Positions 56,101 through 64,000 of a stretch of DNA of 64,000 nucleotides are shown here, piece after piece. The stretch is from Saussurea involucrata (taxonomy: Eukaryota; Streptophyta; Magnoliopsida; Asterales; Asteraceae). The stretch is taken from positions 76,080,795-76,144,794 of the forward strand of contig CM066327.1 of NCBI GenBank assembly GCA_033807775.1, read 5' to 3'. The notes under the pieces are model-generated. The model had not been told where the DNA came from. It did no database searches and saw nothing but the letters and a program-made list of their open reading frames with translations. The position numbers were made by a program, and so were the translations under genes. Numbering within the stretch: position 1 is the first letter of the stretch; every line of letters begins with the position of its first letter.

Positions 56101-58161
56101 TTTGGCATCTTTTTCTTTTATATTTTCTTTTCCTCCAGATGTTTCTACTCTATCCACTGTTGAAGTTTTTTGCTTTGTGCCTAAGAAGTCATACATTTGA
56201 TGAGATCCGTATAACTTCATGACATGTGGATGATAGAGACCTTTTCGTATCCAGACAACTTCTTCTTCGTCTGAATCTATCTCTGAGACCTCCATTCTTG
56301 TCTCTGTTACTTCATCTCTATTCCACTGAGCTTCTGTTTGTCCTATTTCTTCTGAAGCTGGGCTTGGACTCCTTCTGTGAACGTCCAATCCTTGCTGAAT
56401 GAATGGGTTCTGTAGAATAATAGGTGTCTCAGCTGATTGATCTCTGGGTGTTTGATCATCTTCTTGCAGATGTGTGTCAATGCCGGAAATAGAGAAGTAT
56501 TGTTCTTCTGGGGAATGGTGGTCGAGAGGTTGTGCCGTCCACCCTGCTGTATTTAAAGTGTTGGCAATGTCGGGGTTCTGTAGGAAATCGTTAATGTTTC
56601 CTTGGTGAGCAAATCGATCTGGGGATTGATGGGGCGATTGATATCCCTCTTCTGTCATTTCTTCTTCTGCATCTTCTTCTTCTGCAGTTCTTTCTTCTGC
56701 GATTGCTTCCTCTTCTATGGTAACCAATTTTTCAAGTGGTTTACCATGCTTCTTTTTGGATTTCCTCCTCTTTGGTTTTGGTGCCCCTTCCTCTGTAGTT
56801 TTTGATTTTCTTTTCTTCTTCTGTTTTGGAGAAGAGGGAGGAGCAGAGGAGCCAATTTCTGTGGCATGAGGAGGTGAAGGTTGATCTTCTGCAGCGCTTG
56901 TAGAGGTGCCTTCTGCAGTTTTCCTCCTTTTTGATTTTGAAGAGGACTTCTTTCCCATGAGCTCTGCACGTTTGGCTATGAAGCTAAGTTAAATAGCCAT
57001 GTGTTTTGCTAATTTGTTATCTTTTTCTTCTCGAGTGGAAAGAGGTTCTGCAATCATTGTTCCTAGGGGGACACCTAAACGCAGGGGTGTCATAGGACTC
57101 GGTTTAGGAGTTCTATGATCGCGTATATACCCTTTCTTAAGGGTTTTATTCTTGGCATACTTCAGAAGTTTCCTTGACAAAGGTCTGCAGTGTGTGTAGC
57201 CATCTACATGATCAGTGGGAATATTTTTGCTCATTGGAAACTGTTTGGGAATTGGCCCTTCCATTGGCCATTTCTGTATTAGCAACAGAGGTTCGAACAA
57301 GACTCCCAGTATTCGTTGGAATTGCAGAGGTGGTAGAAACTTAGGATCGTTCTCTTTGACCCTTCTTGTGTTGTTCTTTCTGTCGATGGTGTTAATGATC
57401 TCTTGCATCATTATGGTCGCGTAATCCAATGGGAGATCATAGTAAACCCCATACATGATGGTTAATATCTGATGTGAGCTCTGGTCAATACTGCCTATCT
57501 TCCCTGTCAGGCATCTGTTAAGAATTGAGAACAAGGTGTTCCACAGAGGTGGTAATCTGCCTCTGCGGAAGTCATTTCTCTTCCTCAGTGGTGTGTTGTA
57601 CCCAAGCATTTCTAGGAAACGACAGATTTCGTCGTCTGTTGGTTGCTCTGCGTACTTCTTTAATCCAAGAAGACCCCTTGTTGGCAGGTTGAATTCAAGT
57701 GAGAACATTGTTCTATTGAACTTGATTTCCAGATGCTCAGATTTGTCGGGTTTTGAAATGTATCCTTTGATAAGAGAATCATCTTTATCAAATCGGCAAC
57801 TTTGCCAAAACTGGTTCAAATATCTTACTGGAATTTTCTTTGGGGTTCTTGAGAGTAAAGGGAAGAGGATATGATTTTCCATTATGTTTAGAAGAATGGC
57901 ATGGGCTTCGCCGAAAGCAGTGGGTGAGGGGACTAAATAGCAATTGTTGGATTTGATTGGTAGTACTTTTTCGAAATGATCCTTTGCTATGAAGTTTTGA
58001 AGATGTGTGGTTGGAGCAAAGTCTGCTGAATCGCCGGAATCTTCTAGTTCAATGTTTTGGGCAAGGTTGGGGTTTTCTGAATGTTCAGAATGAGCAGGTG
58101 AATGTTCTGGTGAGGTCGCCGGAGAGTGTGCAGGGGAGATAGCTTGAGAAGATGAAGCCAT
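53125..58161 (-). pseudogene. third ORF of the copia element (SIRE env-like position), one frame with four nonsense codons
   Basis: Downstream of pol, where SIRE elements carry an env-like ORF, a single frame runs about 1,678 codons from ATG 58161 to 53125. It is broken only by in-frame stops: TAA near 56989, TAA near 54565, TGA near 53953, TAA near 53407. N-terminal part: Ser/Pro/His-rich start, then a globular domain (LPIKSNNCYLVPSPTAFGE, TPKKIPVRYLNQFWQSC). Next comes a Lys-rich segment (KSKRRKTAEG, KKKRKSK, KPKRRKSKKK; likely nuclear localisation), a long low-complexity part rich in Ser, Thr, Glu and Pro, a coiled-coil-like stretch (TSVNQTMKELQSSFTSF) and a C-terminal domain with CMDCQKYATSTLNKF. 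I see no signal peptide or clear membrane segment, so an envelope role is unsupported; function unknown. Confidence 0.7.
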
Positions 58162-59572
58162 TTGGTACTGAGAATAAGAAATTTGCAGGTTTCGCCGGAG
58201 AAGAATGAGAGTTTGTAAAAAGTTTATGAGAGGGTAAGCTTGGTTTTTATAGGAGGGTAAAACGGTAGAATTCGAAAGAGTAAAATATATGGTAATGGAT
58301 TAAAATTTGGAATCCGAACTCAAGTTAGAACGATGGGTTCAACTTTCCACAGAAAACGTTCCATGTACGCCCAATGAAAATGGGACACGTAGGCCATGTC
58401 AGAGGATGACATGACGTCGTGCGCGGCCCATTAATGCTATGCGCGTGGGGTTATTCTTAGCCACATGTAGTTCACTCTCAGTAAAAGTAACCGTTATTAC
58501 TACAGAAATGCCCAAGTAACAGATTGACAGAACTTCTGTAGTTTACAGAGGTTCTGTGAATTTGAAAATCTTTGATGTGTATCCCTTTCTCATATATCTC
58601 ATTGTTATCATGACTTCTGTGGGGTTCCTTTTTAACCAAAAACGTTTTGTAAAGGCATTGGAGAGGATCAAATAGGATTTTTAGTTAAGAGTTTTTACTC
58701 GCAGAGGTTTTGTGACTCTGTTGGAACTTGCAGAAGCTCTGGGAGGGCCAGCAGAAGCTCTGTGAGGGAAAAAATCTCATAACGAAAATTCTATTAACTT
58801 TTCTGATCATCCAATTTTTGATCTGTTTTAAGAGATGTTTTTCGGACATATTTGAAAGTTAGTGTCCGAAAAAATTGTTATGGAAAAAGTTTTGTTCGAG
58901 AAGGTCATGGTGAGTCTGTTTGGTTTCCGAGATAACATTTCAAAAGATCGATAGAGGTTAAAGTTGCGATCTCAGAGCATATTTCTGGCAGAGCTTCTGT
59001 TGAGCTCAGCAGAAGCTCTATGACCTTAAATTTCTCATAACTCAAATTTTATGAAACTTTTTGATCTTTTGATTTTTGAAATGTTATCCACAATATATTT
59101 AGGACATATTTGACAATTTGTGTCCTAGAAAACTGTTTTCAAAAACCTTTTGTGCGAGAGACATACCTTTTGGTTCTTCTTTTCTCGGCAGTGATGTCTG
59201 ACTTCTGTCAATATAGATTCATTGACATTCTTCTTTGGCTTTCCCTTGAAAGTTTTACCTCTGTAGATCATTTCAGGATCCCTTTTTGCTCCCCCTTGAT
59301 CTAATCACCTCTGTAGATCAGGAAATTTTCTTTTGCTCCCCCTTGACCTATGCTTGGATCAAAGAATGATAAGTTTTGCATAGAACATAGGTCATTTTTT
59401 CCAGAGGTTCTGTAGAGGTTGTCAGAGGTTCTGAGTAGACTTATAGAAGCTCTGTGATTTTAAGAACTATTTAAGATTGAGAACTTACATACATAAATAA
59501 ATTAATTAAAGCAAAAATAATTAGAAATATATACATATTTACAGAAGATAAAGCTATACTTACAGAGGATTT
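58162..59572. promoter_or_regulatory. copia spacer rich in CAGA/TCTG dyads
   Basis: 1.4 kb between the pol stop and the third ORF; no gene. It holds palindromic words of the form RCAGARSYTCTGTR at about 58527-58539, 58545-58559, 58701-58715, 58730-58744, 58751-58765, 58988-59002, 59009-59023, 59401-59414, 59422-59435 and 59443-59456. Several are followed by GAGGG or GACC. A regulatory role is inference. Confidence 0.6.
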
Positions 59573-61330
59573 TTACGTCATATTGATCATTCCTAACTTA
59601 CCCACCAAGAAATTGAATCTTTTCTCGTCTAAAGCTTTGGTGAATAAGTCCACGAGTTGGTATTCTGTGGGCACGAAATGCATCTCGATTGTACCGTATT
59701 CAACATGATGTTTCAAAAAATGGTACCTTATATCGATATGCTTGGTTTTTGAGTGTTGCACAGGATTGGCAGAGATAGCAATGACACTCTTGGAATCACT
59801 GAAGATAGGTATTTTGAATAGGATGTGGCCGTAGTCTTTTAGCTGAGTCTTCATCCATAGAACCTGAGAACAACAGCTAGCAGTAGCAACGAATTCAGCT
59901 TCTGCAGTGGATGTTGAGACACAATTTTGCTTTTTGGAGGTCCAACTGACTAGTTTACCACCTAGGAATTGACAACTCCCAGAGGTACTCTTTCTGTCGA
60001 GCATGCATCCTCCATAGTCTGAATCTGTATAAGCTTTAAGACTAAAACCAGAGTTATGTGGATACCAGAGACCGAGATTTTTGGTCCCATTTAGATATCT
60101 AAAGATTCTTTTTACAGCATCATAGTGTGATTTCTTTGGATTAGCTTGATAACGTGCACAAAGACATGTGGCATGCATAATGCCAGGTCTGCTTGCAGTT
60201 AAGTATAACAGAGATCCAATCATGCCTCTATAGAGAGTGCATTCTACAGAGATGCCATCTGGATCTAAGGATAACTTATTTCCAGTGGCCATTGGAGTTT
60301 TCATTGCAGAGGTATCAGAGAGGCTATACTTGAAAAGAATGTCAGAGACATATTTGGCCTGATTTATAAAAATTCCCTCTGATGTTTGTTTGACTTGGAG
60401 TCCGAGGAAGAATGTTAGTTCTCCCATCATACTCATTTCAAACTCACTCTGCATGAGTTTTTCAAAACTTTTGCACTCTTCTGTATTAGTAGACCCAAAA
60501 ATTATGTCGTCCACATAGATTTGTACAAGCATTATTTCACTGTTTTTACGCTTATAGAATAGGGTAGTATCTGTTGTACCTCTGTTGTAGCCATTTACTA
60601 GAAGAAAGGTAGAAAGTCGTTCGTACCATGCTCTTGGAGCCTGTTTTAGTCCGTACAGAGCCTTTTCAAGGTAGTATACATGCCTTGGGAACTTTGAGCT
60701 TTCAAACCCTGGTGGCTGATTTACGTAAACCTCTTCTTGGATTTCACCGTTGAGAAAAGCTGATTTTACGTCCATCTGATAGACTTTAAAACCTCTGTGG
60801 GCTGCGAAGGCTAAGAATATTCTTATTGCTTCGAGCCGTGCGACAGGGGCAAAAGTCTCATCGTAGTCTATGCCTTCTTCTTGTCTATATCCCTTGGCCA
60901 CCAATCGTGCTTTGTTTCTGATGACCACTCCATCTTCATCCTTCTTATTTCTGTAGACCCACTTAGTCCCAATGGCCTGTTTCCCTCGTGGCAGAGGTAC
61001 TAAAGTCCATACTCTGTTACGCTCAAACTGCAGAAGTTCTTCTTGCATGGCGTCTACCCAGTTTGGGTCATCTAGTGCTTCAAAAATCTTCTTTGGTTCT
61101 ATCACACTAATAAAATTTGTAAAGAAACAAAAATTAGCAGTGGCAGACCTGGTTTTTACTGAGTCAGAAGGTTCTCCGATTATTTGGCTTGGAGGATGGC
61201 TTTTTATCCACTGAGTGGTGCGAGGAAGATGGTCATCAATGTCATCGAACCTTTCTTCAGAAGCTTCTTGTGGATCTTCTTCTTGTATAGCCTTTGTCGT
61301 TCTTCTTACCTTGGTAGAAGATTCTACCAT
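59573..61330 (-). CDS. copia reverse transcriptase-RNase H part of pol
   Basis: 585 codons from ATG 61330. RT: WVDAMQEELLQFERNRVWTL, KARLVAKGYRQEEGIDYDET, MDVKSAFLNGEI and the catalytic YVDD (near 60510). RNase H: YTDSDYGGCMLDRKSTSG, STAEAEFVA and the end TKHIDIRYHFLKHHV. No damage is visible within it. It is separated from the upstream gag-integrase frame by one TAA (61331-61333) in the same frame, directly followed by this ATG, so the ancestor was one polyprotein. Makes cDNA in the cytoplasmic virus-like particle. The SIRE lineage call comes from the presence of a third ORF. Confidence 0.85.
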   Translation of the reverse strand: MVESSTKVRRTTKAIQEEDPQEASEERFDDIDDHLPRTTQWIKSHPPSQIIGEPSDSVKTRSATANFCFFTNFISVIEPKKIFEALDDPNWVDAMQEELLQFERNRVWTLVPLPRGKQAIGTKWVYRNKKDEDGVVIRNKARLVAKGYRQEEGIDYDETFAPVARLEAIRIFLAFAAHRGFKVYQMDVKSAFLNGEIQEEVYVNQPPGFESSKFPRHVYYLEKALYGLKQAPRAWYERLSTFLLVNGYNRGTTDTTLFYKRKNSEIMLVQIYVDDIIFGSTNTEECKSFEKLMQSEFEMSMMGELTFFLGLQVKQTSEGIFINQAKYVSDILFKYSLSDTSAMKTPMATGNKLSLDPDGISVECTLYRGMIGSLLYLTASRPGIMHATCLCARYQANPKKSHYDAVKRIFRYLNGTKNLGLWYPHNSGFSLKAYTDSDYGGCMLDRKSTSGSCQFLGGKLVSWTSKKQNCVSTSTAEAEFVATASCCSQVLWMKTQLKDYGHILFKIPIFSDSKSVIAISANPVQHSKTKHIDIRYHFLKHHVEYGTIEMHFVPTEYQLVDLFTKALDEKRFNFLVGKLGMINMT

Positions 61331-63664
61331 TTATGGAATGATTGGTATGAGTGGTGGAGGAGTTTGTTCCTCTGAGGACGTATAGTCTTGGTCCTCAATT
61401 ACCTCTATAATTGGTTCTTCTGTGGATTGTGGAGTTTGTTTTTCAGCAACTTCTGTGGTCGTTTTTCTTGATGTTTCATCTTCTGCATTTTCTTCTTCGG
61501 CATTTGCATCTGTAGTATTTATAGAAGAAGATGAAGCATTATTTGGACCAGTTAGAGTCATACCTGTAGGATTTTGTCCAACAGAGGATGGTTCTTCAGA
61601 AACTCTGATGGTTCCAACAGAAGGATCAATGTCATCGTGGAACATCTCTAAAAATAGAAGATTCAAGTCTTCTTTCGTTTGCGAGATGCCAGAGGTTTCT
61701 CTTTTAAGTTCGAGTTCTGAACGGATTTGCTCAGAAGTCATCTGGAATGAATCATCAAAAGAAACATTGATACTTTCTACGATTTTGCGAGATCTTGTAA
61801 GGTATACTCTGTAGGCTTTGGAAGTGGCAGAGTATCCAATGAATTTTCCTTCGTCGGCTTTTACTTCAAACTTTCCTCTTGAATCTCTGTCGTTTAAAAC
61901 AAAGCATTTACATCCAAACACATGGAAAAACTTGATGTTTGACCGCCTTTTGTTGATCAGTTTGTAAGGAGTCTTGATGTGTCTTTTCACAATGGTTGAC
62001 CGATTCTGTGTGTAACAAGCGGTAGAAATTGCTTCTACCCAAAAGTTCATCGGTAATCCGTATGCTGATAGCATAGTTCTTGCAGCCTCCACGAGCGTTC
62101 GATTCTTCCTTTTGACTACGCCATTCTGCTGTGGAGTGCGTGCGGCAGAGAAGTTCTGTGATATTCCTTCTGTAGAAAGATAGGCTTCAATGACAGAGTT
62201 TTTAAATTCTGTGCCATTGTCACTTCTTAACTTCTGTATTCTGCATTCATAAAGAACTTGGATTCTTTTCATTAGATTAATCAAGATGATTGGAACATCC
62301 GATTTCTTTCGAACAAATTCAACCCATGTGAAGCGCGAATACTCATCAATTAAGACAAGTATATATTTCTTGCCACCTAGGCTCTGTATGGCAATAGGAC
62401 CGCAGAGGTCGACATGAAGCATGTACAGAGGCCTAGTGCACGACACATCTGTTTTGCCTCTGTGGGAAGCTCTTCTGAGTTTTCCCATCTCACAGGCAGA
62501 ACACAAGTGATCCTTATTAAATTTAACATTAGGCAAACCTTTAACTAGATCAAGTTTGACCAATTTATCCAAGGTGTGAAAGTTCAAGTGACAGAACCTA
62601 TTATGCCATAACCAGGCTTCTTTACTTTCGCAAGCTACAAGGCAAACTTTGTCCTTGGTTGTTGAACAAAAGTTCATTAGATACAGATCACCTTTTCTTT
62701 TGGCTCGCAGAAGTTCCATTCCTGTGTCTTCACTTTGCAGAGAGCAGAAATTCCTTTTGAACAAGACATCAAATCCTGTATCACAGAGTTGACTTACACT
62801 GAGTAGGTTGTGTTTAAGGCCATTCACATATGCAACCTTGTATACAGAGACGTTTTCCTTCTGTATGACTCCATAGCCTTTGATGTGTCCCTTCTTGTTG
62901 TCTCCAAAAGTTACAGATCCACCATCGTGTGTTTCTTTGTACGTGGATAGTAAACTTCTGTCGCCAGTCATGTGCCTTGAGCATCCGGAGTCAAGATACC
63001 AAATTGCCACATACCGCTTCTCATTGTCAGTGCCCGAGTCGACTTCTGCCATGCCACAGAACAGGGCATTGGTGGTGAATTCATCATCAGAGGTAGAGTC
63101 TGACTCGAAGTCCTCCTTATTTGCTTCAGAATGTCCTTTGTTCGCCATTAGGGATTTTTGTGCATAATATTCAGCCTTCTTTTTGTAAAAAGCTGAGTCC
63201 TTCTGTGGGCGATTTTGTCTACTTCTGCAATCTTTTGCGAAATGGCCTGGCTTGCCACAGTTGAAGCAACCTTGGGAAGTGTTTCCAGTTCGATCGTCGG
63301 ACTTCTGTTGGTCTCCACCTTTCTCTGTTCGGCATTCGTTTGCATAATGACCAGGCTTACCACATTTGTAGCATTCTTGTGTGTGGCCTACCTTGTCATC
63401 TGACCTCTGTCGGTCATTTCCTCTGTTGTTTCTGTCGCTCGACCTCTGTCGGTCACTTCTGTAGTCTGACCTCTGTCGGTCACTTGATTCTTCTCTTCTT
63501 TCATCATCTCTTCTATCTCTCTGGTTGTCTCTGCTATATATGTCATTTCCAAAATTTCTTTGGTTACCTCTGAACTCTCTTGTCAATAGAGCCAATGATT
63601 TAGCTAATGACGCAAGAGTTATTTCTTCCTCTATCAGCTCGTCTTCTTCGCTATCAACCATCAC
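61331..63664 (-). CDS. copia gag 3' part, protease and integrase
   Basis: 777 codons. Two zinc knuckles, CYKCGKPGHYANEC and CFNCGKPGHFAKDC (63350-63230 region), follow an Arg/Asp-rich stretch with repeated DRQRS. Protease: WYLDSGCSRHMTGD. Pre-integrase: WLWHNRFCHLNFHTLDKL with HHCC finger. Integrase core: LHVDLCGP and LRSDNGTEF carry two catalytic Asp; the third acidic position reads NGVVKRKNRTL, with Lys (codon 62111-62113) where copia integrases have Glu. The C-terminal part is Thr/Glu-rich and ends PPLIPIIP-stop. Gag is separated from the upstream frame at 63665-64000 by a frameshift. With Lys at the third acidic site, integration activity is not expected. Confidence 0.85.
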   Translation of the reverse strand: MMVDSEEDELIEEEITLASLAKSLALLTREFRGNQRNFGNDIYSRDNQRDRRDDERREESSDRQRSDYRSDRQRSSDRNNRGNDRQRSDDKVGHTQECYKCGKPGHYANECRTEKGGDQQKSDDRTGNTSQGCFNCGKPGHFAKDCRSRQNRPQKDSAFYKKKAEYYAQKSLMANKGHSEANKEDFESDSTSDDEFTTNALFCGMAEVDSGTDNEKRYVAIWYLDSGCSRHMTGDRSLLSTYKETHDGGSVTFGDNKKGHIKGYGVIQKENVSVYKVAYVNGLKHNLLSVSQLCDTGFDVLFKRNFCSLQSEDTGMELLRAKRKGDLYLMNFCSTTKDKVCLVACESKEAWLWHNRFCHLNFHTLDKLVKLDLVKGLPNVKFNKDHLCSACEMGKLRRASHRGKTDVSCTRPLYMLHVDLCGPIAIQSLGGKKYILVLIDEYSRFTWVEFVRKKSDVPIILINLMKRIQVLYECRIQKLRSDNGTEFKNSVIEAYLSTEGISQNFSAARTPQQNGVVKRKNRTLVEAARTMLSAYGLPMNFWVEAISTACYTQNRSTIVKRHIKTPYKLINKRRSNIKFFHVFGCKCFVLNDRDSRGKFEVKADEGKFIGYSATSKAYRVYLTRSRKIVESINVSFDDSFQMTSEQIRSELELKRETSGISQTKEDLNLLFLEMFHDDIDPSVGTIRVSEEPSSVGQNPTGMTLTGPNNASSSSINTTDANAEEENAEDETSRKTTTEVAEKQTPQSTEEPIIEVIEDQDYTSSEEQTPPPLIPIIP

Positions 63665-64000
63665 TATCTTCTTCTTCTCCTTCTTTTCTCCTCTGTTGCT
63701 CTCTCATTTCTTGGTCTCTCTGTAGTCTCTGTTGATTTACTAACCAATGCGTATGGTGCAATGGCTATTGTTTTAGCCTGTGCTATTTGAGGCTCTTGTG
63801 CAGCTAGTGTTCCATAGAGATCAGAGAGTGTCCATGAGTCTAGATCTTGGTTTGTTTGTAAAGACATAGACAGTTGAAGCCACTCATCATTCAAACTCTT
63901 TAGAAACATGACGTTATTTTCTTCCGAGGTTATGTGAATGCCAGACTTTCTACATTTGTTTATGAGAGAGTTGAACCTATCGTACGTTGTTTGCAGAGAT
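63665..64000 (-). pseudogene. copia gag, N-proximal part, frameshifted and cut by window edge
   Basis: The frame reads FLKSLNDEWLQLSMSLQTN and LDSWTLSDLYGTLAAQEP, the capsid-type helices of copia gag, and runs into Arg codons (EEKRRRRRR) near 63664 where the next frame begins (VDSEEDELIEEEITLASLAK). A one- or two-base change in the GAAGAAGAAG run near 63665-63690 explains the break. The start of gag, the PBS and the 5' LTR lie beyond 64000. Confidence 0.75.

Noticed and set aside
53125..58161. Host multi-exon gene in the region 53-58 kb
   Set aside because: The frame is continuous, lies between copia pol and the copia 3' LTR with polypurine tract, and is therefore part of the element.

Overview
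This window is plant nuclear DNA, and most of it is a pile of transposable elements. The evidence is plant-type LTR retrotransposons (Ty3/gypsy Tat and Athila types, large non-coding gypsy derivatives, Ty1/copia of SIRE type), 5S-bearing Cassandra/TRIM miniatures, a Helitron, a MULE, MITEs, and one intact intron-containing ribosomal protein gene with a plant promoter. The protein and repeat style suggests a eudicot with a large genome, perhaps Asteraceae; that placement is inference and I cannot confirm it.

Layout. 1-209: edge of a repeat-associated reading frame. 210-7897: a chain of chimeric elements in which Cassandra LTRs, a chromovirus-like non-coding retrotransposon (internal 642-5021, LTR 5022-7379) and a second TRIM family change partner at the shared primer binding site TGGTATCAGAGC. 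A TRIM with two inverted halves lies inside (2129-2792, 5-bp duplication ACGAT). 7898-15255: a rearranged Tat element on + (Tat-1) with decayed pol, an intron-containing gene on the opposite strand, and two LTRs. 15256-15513 and 29301-29899: the two ends of a Myb/SANT-like gene on -, split by a second Tat element on - (Tat-2, 15514-29300, duplication TCTTG). An Athila element (15754-22272, duplication TGATT) has in turn inserted into the left LTR of Tat-2. 29900-32519: AT-rich DNA with a microsatellite, diverged direct repeats and a palindromic MITE. 32520-45359: a Helitron carrying a degenerate CTF8 fragment, interrupted by a 9.3-kb non-coding LTR element (34054-43351, duplication TACAC). 45361-48346: degraded repeats and a non-autonomous MULE with a 9-bp duplication. 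48395-50768: promoter and five exons of the 40S ribosomal protein eS4 gene, the only clearly functional gene. 51290-52143: a MITE-like fragment and a possible pseudo-exon. 52144-64000: a SIRE-type copia element on - running off the right edge, with gag-protease-integrase, RT-RNase H and a very long third ORF.

The elements do not form an operon-like unit. What connects them is nesting order (Athila in Tat-2 in the Myb gene; LTR element in Helitron) and evidence of unusual reverse transcription products on the left. The two signals I find most worth testing are (1) family-crossing junctions at the PBS together with an inverted TRIM inserted as one unit, and (2) a dispersed palindromic motif, roughly RCAGARSYTCTGTR, concentrated in the LTR and the spacer of the copia element.
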